Positions 1 to 7,882 of a stretch of 7,882 nucleotides of DNA are shown here, one piece after another (the first letter of the stretch is position 1; each line of letters begins with the position of its first letter). A model generated the notes under the pieces. That model did not search any database. It was not told the origin of the DNA and worked only from the letters and a program-made list of their open reading frames with translations. This DNA is from Actinomycetales bacterium. Its GTDB lineage: Bacteria > Actinomycetota > Actinomycetes > Actinomycetales > Microbacteriaceae. Location of the stretch: the NCBI GenBank assembly GCA_015655255.1, contig JAATFJ010000275.1, positions 1-7,882 on the forward strand. The letters run 5' to 3'. The translations under genes were made by a program, and so were the position numbers.

Positions 1-1288
<1,288 letters not shown>

Positions 1289-1292
<4 letters not shown>

Positions 1293-2184
1293 CGGACCTC
1301 CAGGACACGCCCCCCGACGTCGCGGCGGGAAAGGCCGCGACGCTCATCGAGTCGCTGCCATGGCTGAAGAAGTTCCGCGACCGCATCGTCGTCGTCAAGT
1401 ACGGCGGCAACGCCATGGTCTCCGAGGAACTGCAGGACGCCTTCGCGCAGGACATCGCCTACCTGAGATACGTCGGCGTGCAGCCCGTCGTCGTGCACGG
1501 CGGGGGGCCGCAGATCTCGAACATGCTGGATCGGCTCGCGATCCCCAGCGAGTTCAAGGGCGGCTATCGCGTGACGAGCACGGAGGCGATCACGGTCGTG
1601 CGCATGGTGCTCACCGGTCAGGTTAATCCGCAGCTCGTCGCGAAGATCAACTCTCACGGCCCCATCGCCACGGGCCTCAGCGGGGAGGACGCGGGCCTCT
1701 TCGGGGGACGCCGCCGCGGTATCGTCCTCGACGGAGAAGAGATCGACCTCGGACGCGTGGGAGATATCGTCCAGGTCGACCCGACGCCCGTGCTCGACCA
1801 CCTGGCATCCGGGCGCATTCCCGTCGTGTCCAGCATCGCCCCCGATCTCGACAATCCCGGGCACTCGCTCAACGTCAACGCCGATGCCGCGGCGTCCGCG
1901 CTCGCCATCGCGCTGGGGGCGGCCAAGCTCGTCGTCCTCACCGACGTCCCCGGCCTCTACGCCGACTGGCCTAACCGCGATTCGCTCGTCTCCCATCTGA
2001 CGACCTCCGCGCTCATCGAGATGATGCCCCGCCTCGAATCCTGGATGATCCCCAAGATGCGCGCCTGCCTCGACGCCGTCGAGGGCGGCGTGGATGCGGC
2101 GGCGATCATCGACGGACGTGTGCCGCACTCGGTGCTCGTCGAACTCTTCACCAGCAAAGGAATCGGAACGGAGGTAGTGGCCGG

Positions 2185-2188
<4 letters not shown>
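1289..2188 (+). CDS. argB: acetylglutamate kinase
   Basis: ArgB phosphorylates N-acetylglutamate with ATP, the second step and usual feedback-control point of the cyclic arginine pathway. It belongs to the amino acid kinase fold. The protein has 299 residues. Visible motifs are VVKYGGNAM (35-43, phosphate-binding Lys37), VVHGGGPQI (68-76), GYRVT (92-96), NVNADAAA (195-202), LTDVPGLY (217-224) and MIPKM (253-257). An N-terminal helix-forming stretch (residues about 14-30, [14 protein letters not shown]) precedes the kinase core; such an extension is typical of hexameric, arginine-inhibited forms, so feedback inhibition is inferred. The ATG overlaps the argJ stop as ATGA. The reading frame is open back to 1109, but those 60 codons lie inside argJ and do not resemble the family. 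No good ribosome site precedes the ATG, consistent with translational coupling. Oddity: residue 252 is Trp where the family normally has Gly (SGMIPKM). Confidence 0.96.
2170..2175 (+). promoter_or_regulatory. strong ribosome binding site for argD
   Basis: GGAGGT lies nine bases before the ATG at 2185, inside the last codons of argB. It is the best Shine-Dalgarno match in the operon and fixes the argD start; the other junctions have weaker sites. Confidence 0.7.
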
Positions 2189-4319
<2,131 letters not shown>

Positions 4320-4327
4320 GCGGAACC

Positions 4328-5431
4328 ATGTCGGTCGCCGCGCGAGACACCTCGTCGTCACGTCGACCGCTTGATCGCGTGAACGGTGCGGGCCGGATCG
4401 CCGGAGTTGATCTCGCCCGGGGACTTGCCGTCGTGGGGATGTTCGCCGCACACCTGTGGGAGACCGCACCCGCGTGGGACTGGACGGATCCGGCGACGTG
4501 GACGGCCATCGTCGACGGGCGCTCCTCGATCCTCTTCGCGACCCTCGCCGGTGTCTCCGTGGGGATCGTCACGGGCGGTGCGCAGCCCTGCGGGGGCGAG
4601 AGGATGACGACCGCGCGCGCACGCCTCTCCGTGCGCGCCGGACTGCTCTTCCTCATCGGGCTCGCGCTCATCGCCACGGGCGTTCCCGTCTACATCATCC
4701 TCCCCGCCTACGCGATCCTCTTCCTCCTCGCACTGCCCTTCACTGCTCTGCCCGCCGGAGCGGTGCTGGTCGCGGCGGCGGGTTTCGCGCTCGTCATGCC
4801 GTTCGTGCAGCCGTTCCTCGCCGCGGCGAGTTTCTGGGACGGGGCGACGGGCCGCATCGTGTCCGAGGTCATAGGCTGGAACTACCCCTTCACGGTCTGG
4901 ATCGCCTTCGTCCTCTCCGGGCTCGGCCTCGCCCGCGCGGGGATCGCGCGACTGCGGGTGCAGCTCCTGATGCTCGGGAGCGGTGCGATGCTCGCCGCGG
5001 TCGGTTACGGACTCGCCGCGCTGCCGATTTCCGGCGGTGTCTACTTCGATGCCGTTCTCTCGGCGGAGCCGCACTCTTCAGGGCTGGGGGAGGCCATCGG
5101 CTCCGGAGGATTCGCGGTCGCCGTCCTCGCCGCGTGCCTCTTGCTGTGCCGCGTGCCCGCGGTGCGGGCGCTCACGCTGCCGTTGCGGGCGACCGGGGCG
5201 ATGCCGCTCACGGCCTACACGGCGCAGATCCTCGTGTGGGCCGGCATCGCCGCCGCGACCTTCGGGGATACCTCCGACCTGTGGGCGTTCCGTGCCCTCG
5301 AACCGTTCTGGCCCCTCACCTTGGGCACCATTGCGGCGTGCACGGCCTGGACGCTGTTCATCGGCCGAGGGCCGCTGGAGGCCGCGGTCGCGTGGATCGC
5401 CCGCGAGGTGGTGCGGGGCGTGCGGTCCTGA
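4328..5431 (+). CDS. polytopic membrane protein, HGSNAT_cat/DUF418-like acyltransferase family
   Basis: The 367-residue protein has about ten hydrophobic segments, roughly at 26-44, 64-83, 101-119, 121-138, 142-162, 186-204, 209-229, 259-275, 285-309 and 326-345. The N-terminal block RIAGVDLARGLAVVGMFAAH (23-42) is the hallmark of membrane acyltransferase-like families related to heparan-alpha-glucosaminide N-acetyltransferase, with His42 at the usual histidine position in the first membrane helix. GRSSILFATLAGVS (64-77) and MPLTAYTAQILVWAG (292-306) fit the actinobacterial HGSNAT_cat/DUF418-like group. Substrate is unknown; acetylation of a cell-envelope sugar or other extracytoplasmic acceptor is only a family-based guess. 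The ATG lies eight bases after the argF stop behind a weak GCGGAA, so it is probably co-transcribed with argF. An alternative GTG at 4379 would trim 17 basic residues. No link to arginine metabolism is visible in the protein itself; it may be a passenger or reflect acetyl-group handling. Confidence 0.85.
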   Translation: MSVAARDTSSSRRPLDRVNGAGRIAGVDLARGLAVVGMFAAHLWETAPAWDWTDPATWTAIVDGRSSILFATLAGVSVGIVTGGAQPCGGERMTTARARLSVRAGLLFLIGLALIATGVPVYIILPAYAILFLLALPFTALPAGAVLVAAAGFALVMPFVQPFLAAASFWDGATGRIVSEVIGWNYPFTVWIAFVLSGLGLARAGIARLRVQLLMLGSGAMLAAVGYGLAALPISGGVYFDAVLSAEPHSSGLGEAIGSGGFAVAVLAACLLLCRVPAVRALTLPLRATGAMPLTAYTAQILVWAGIAAATFGDTSDLWAFRALEPFWPLTLGTIAACTAWTLFIGRGPLEAAVAWIAREVVRGVRS

Positions 5432-5493
5432 GAGCGAGGCGAGGACGTAATTGTGATCGGGGTGGGTGTCAGAGTGAGGCCGCGTTCGTGCCG

Positions 5494-5579
5494 GGGCTCG
5501 GTGCTGGGACTGGGCTCCGGCTGGGATCGGGCTCGGGCTGGGATCGGGCTCGGGCTCGGGCTGGGACCGGGCTCGGTGC
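5494..5579 (+). repeat. imperfect 17-bp tandem repeat with regular GGG runs (G-quadruplex candidate)
   Basis: Units start at 5506, 5523, 5540 and 5563. The clearest is GGGATCGGGCTCGGGCT; the first (GGGACTGGGCTCCGGCT) and last (GGGACCGGGCTCGGTGC) are diverged, and the third carries one extra GGGCTC hexamer. An 11-base piece GGGCTCGGTGC occurs at both edges (5494-5504 and 5569-5579). Eleven GGG runs begin at 5506, 5512, 5523, 5529, 5535, 5540, 5546, 5552, 5558, 5563 and 5569, and from 5523 on they are separated by only two or three bases. That is the classic spacing for a stable parallel G-quadruplex on the + strand, so in any mRNA read through from argF as well. Slippage during replication should make copy number variable between strains. 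Confidence 0.85.
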
Positions 5580-5605
5580 CGGAGCTTCGGTCAAGACCGG
5601 GTGCG

Positions 5606-5693
5606 GTGCGCTGTCTCCTCCCTTCGTTCCCGTCCTCGCTCATCCTTCACCCCCTCTGGCTCGGCGGGTGGAGGGAGGGGAAGAGGAGCGCAC
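5606..5693 (+). terminator. long imperfect stem-loop, possible terminator of the argCJBDF transcript
   Basis: The arms start with a perfect 7-base inverted repeat, GTGCGCT (5606-5612) and AGCGCAC (5687-5693). Pairing continues inward: bases 5614-5630 (pyrimidine-rich) can pair with 5670-5686 (purine-rich) with about two or three mismatches and several G-U pairs, leaving a loop of about 39 bases. An alternative inner hairpin pairs 5645-5657 with 5672-5683. There is no T-run after it, so it is not a standard intrinsic terminator, and the compositional bias of the arms makes partial pairing easy by chance. It lies downstream of the upstream operon and before the argH promoter, where a terminator would be expected. 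Confidence 0.3.
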
Positions 5694-5735
5694 AGGAGAG
5701 CGGCGGGGATCGCGGAGTTGAGCGCTCCTCATCGC

Positions 5736-7178
<1,443 letters not shown>

Positions 7179-7192
7179 GCCTGTCCACCGGT

Positions 7193-7255
7193 GCTCCGGC
7201 GGCGGAGGAGGCGCGGCCGAACGGCGGCGGAGTGGCCGGAGAGTCGTGCCGGAGC
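7193..7255. terminator. GC-rich inverted repeats between convergent genes, weak terminator candidate
   Basis: The 78 bases between the two convergent stop codons contain GCTCCGGC (7193-7200), whose reverse complement GCCGGAGC is at 7248-7255. Seven of its bases can instead pair with GCCGGAG at 7235-7241, or form a short local hairpin CTCCG-GCGG-CGGAG (7194-7207). CACCGGTG at 7186-7193 is an 8-base palindrome. There is no T-run on either strand, so function as a bidirectional terminator is only suggested by position. Confidence 0.25.
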
Positions 7256-7256
7256 T

Positions 7257-7829
7257 TCAGTGCAGGGCCGTGTCGGCGGCGCCCCGCTCCCAGCGGGTGA
7301 AGCGCACGGTGAGGCCGGAACGCGTCGGTGCGGCGAGGAAGGGTCCCGCCGCCGCCGACCGTGAACCGTCGAACGGGGCGACCCGAACAAGACGATCGTC
7401 GTCATCGTCCGCCTTCGCGCGCACGATGAGCGCGTCCGGCCAGCGGCTGACGCGCACGGTGATCTCCGCATGCCGCCACTCGTCGACGAACCCGACCGAC
7501 CAGTCCGACCGCGTATCGGTGACGACCGCGCCGAGACCGAGATGCCCGTCGGCGTACTCGACCCCCGCCTTCACCCACCGCTCCTCATCGATCCGCACGA
7601 AGAGACCCGCCTGATCGAATTGCCCGTCCCAGGGAGCGGAGAAGGACACCTCCATGGACTCTCCGACGGCGAGCGGAGCGAGGAGGGAATGCGCACTTTC
7701 GTGCACGAAACCGTAGGCGGTGTGGCGCCACGCATCGCTTCCTTCCGCGGCCGTCGCCTCGAGCGCGGTTCCCCGTGTGCGGATGCTCTCGGGCGGGTTC
7801 ATCCACGTGCCTTCAGCCCATGCAGTCAT
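7257..7829 (-). CDS. DUF1349 (YesU-like) family protein
   Basis: The 190-residue soluble protein is of normal length for DUF1349, a family with a concanavalin A-like beta-sandwich fold and no established enzymatic role; relatives are often described as YesU-like or lectin-like. The recognisable pieces are GSDAWRHTAYGFVHE (30-44), FDQAGLFVRIDEERWVKAG (71-89), VEYADG (90-95), DWSVG (109-113) and the closing GPFLAAPTRSGLTVRFTRW (162-180). There is no signal peptide or membrane segment, so it should be cytosolic. An acidic run of five Asp is at 141-145. I start it at the ATG at 7829, because a -10 box lies immediately upstream; an in-frame GTG at 7847 would add six residues but overlaps that box. 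It converges on argH and has no evident functional link to it. Carbohydrate binding is possible from the fold but not shown. Confidence 0.88.
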   Translation of the reverse strand: MTAWAEGTWMNPPESIRTRGTALEATAAEGSDAWRHTAYGFVHESAHSLLAPLAVGESMEVSFSAPWDGQFDQAGLFVRIDEERWVKAGVEYADGHLGLGAVVTDTRSDWSVGFVDEWRHAEITVRVSRWPDALIVRAKADDDDDRLVRVAPFDGSRSAAAGPFLAAPTRSGLTVRFTRWERGAADTALH

Positions 7830-7842
7830 AGGCCACACCCTA
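7830..7842 (-). promoter_or_regulatory. -10 box for leaderless transcription of the DUF1349 gene
   Basis: On the - strand TAGGGT (7842 down to 7837) is followed by seven bases and then ATG at 7829. This is the same geometry as at argH and places the transcription start on or one base before the start codon. No Shine-Dalgarno-like sequence lies at the proper distance and no good -35 box is seen up to the window edge. Confidence 0.55.
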
Positions 7843-7882
7843 TCCACCGAAAGCCGAGGCGCTATGCGGCGCAGCGATCTGC

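Noticed and set aside
5447..5458. possible ArgR operator at the AT-richer GTAATTGTGATC
   Set aside because: Lacks the paired palindromic structure of an ARG box and is far from the argH promoter.
5494..5579. CRISPR array
   Set aside because: Units are contiguous with no spacers, are only 17 bp and imperfect, and no cas gene is present.
4456..5721. 421-residue + strand frame overlapping the membrane protein gene
   Set aside because: Arg/Ala/Gly-rich alternate frame of the membrane protein gene; its tail merely translates the G-rich repeat.
5718..5723. TTGAGC as the argH -35 box
   Set aside because: Only 12 bases before the -10 box, too short for normal sigma-factor spacing.

Overview
The window is GC-rich, densely coding actinobacterial DNA. 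Gene content, protein sequences and two promoter-like -10 boxes set directly against start codons suggest Microbacteriaceae, probably Microbacterium or a close relative. This placement comes from familiarity with the protein families, not from a search.

Positions 1-4319 are most of an arginine biosynthesis operon on the + strand: the 3' end of argC, then argJ, argB, argD and argF. Each gene starts inside the stop codon of the one before (four consecutive GTGA or ATGA overlaps), so they are almost certainly one translationally coupled transcript whose promoter lies left of the window. Together they carry N-acetylglutamate to citrulline: ArgB phosphorylates it, ArgC reduces it, ArgD transaminates it, ArgJ moves the acetyl group back to glutamate to release ornithine, and ArgF carbamoylates ornithine. 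ArgJ makes the acetyl cycle economical.

At 4328-5431, eight bases after argF, is a polytopic membrane protein of the HGSNAT_cat/DUF418-like acyltransferase group. It sits where many actinobacterial clusters carry argR and argG; neither is in the window. A 316-base gap (5432-5747) follows. It holds an imperfect 17-bp tandem repeat with a regular ladder of GGG runs (a strong G-quadruplex candidate), then a pyrimidine-rich/purine-rich segment able to fold into a long imperfect hairpin, then a -10 box for argH. argH (5748-7178), which makes arginine from argininosuccinate, thus appears to have its own promoter and a leaderless mRNA.

On the - strand, converging on argH, is a 190-residue DUF1349 (YesU-like) protein (7257-7829), also with a leaderless-type start. 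The 78 bases between the two stop codons contain GC-rich inverted repeats but no clear terminator. Positions 7848-7882 show no recognisable feature beyond being upstream of this gene.

Overall this is a mostly ordinary core biosynthetic region. The points most worth checking are the G-tract repeat and hairpin upstream of argH, a Gly-to-Trp change in a conserved ArgB motif, and the membrane acyltransferase embedded in the arginine cluster. I saw no mobile element, CRISPR array, tRNA, rRNA or defence system.
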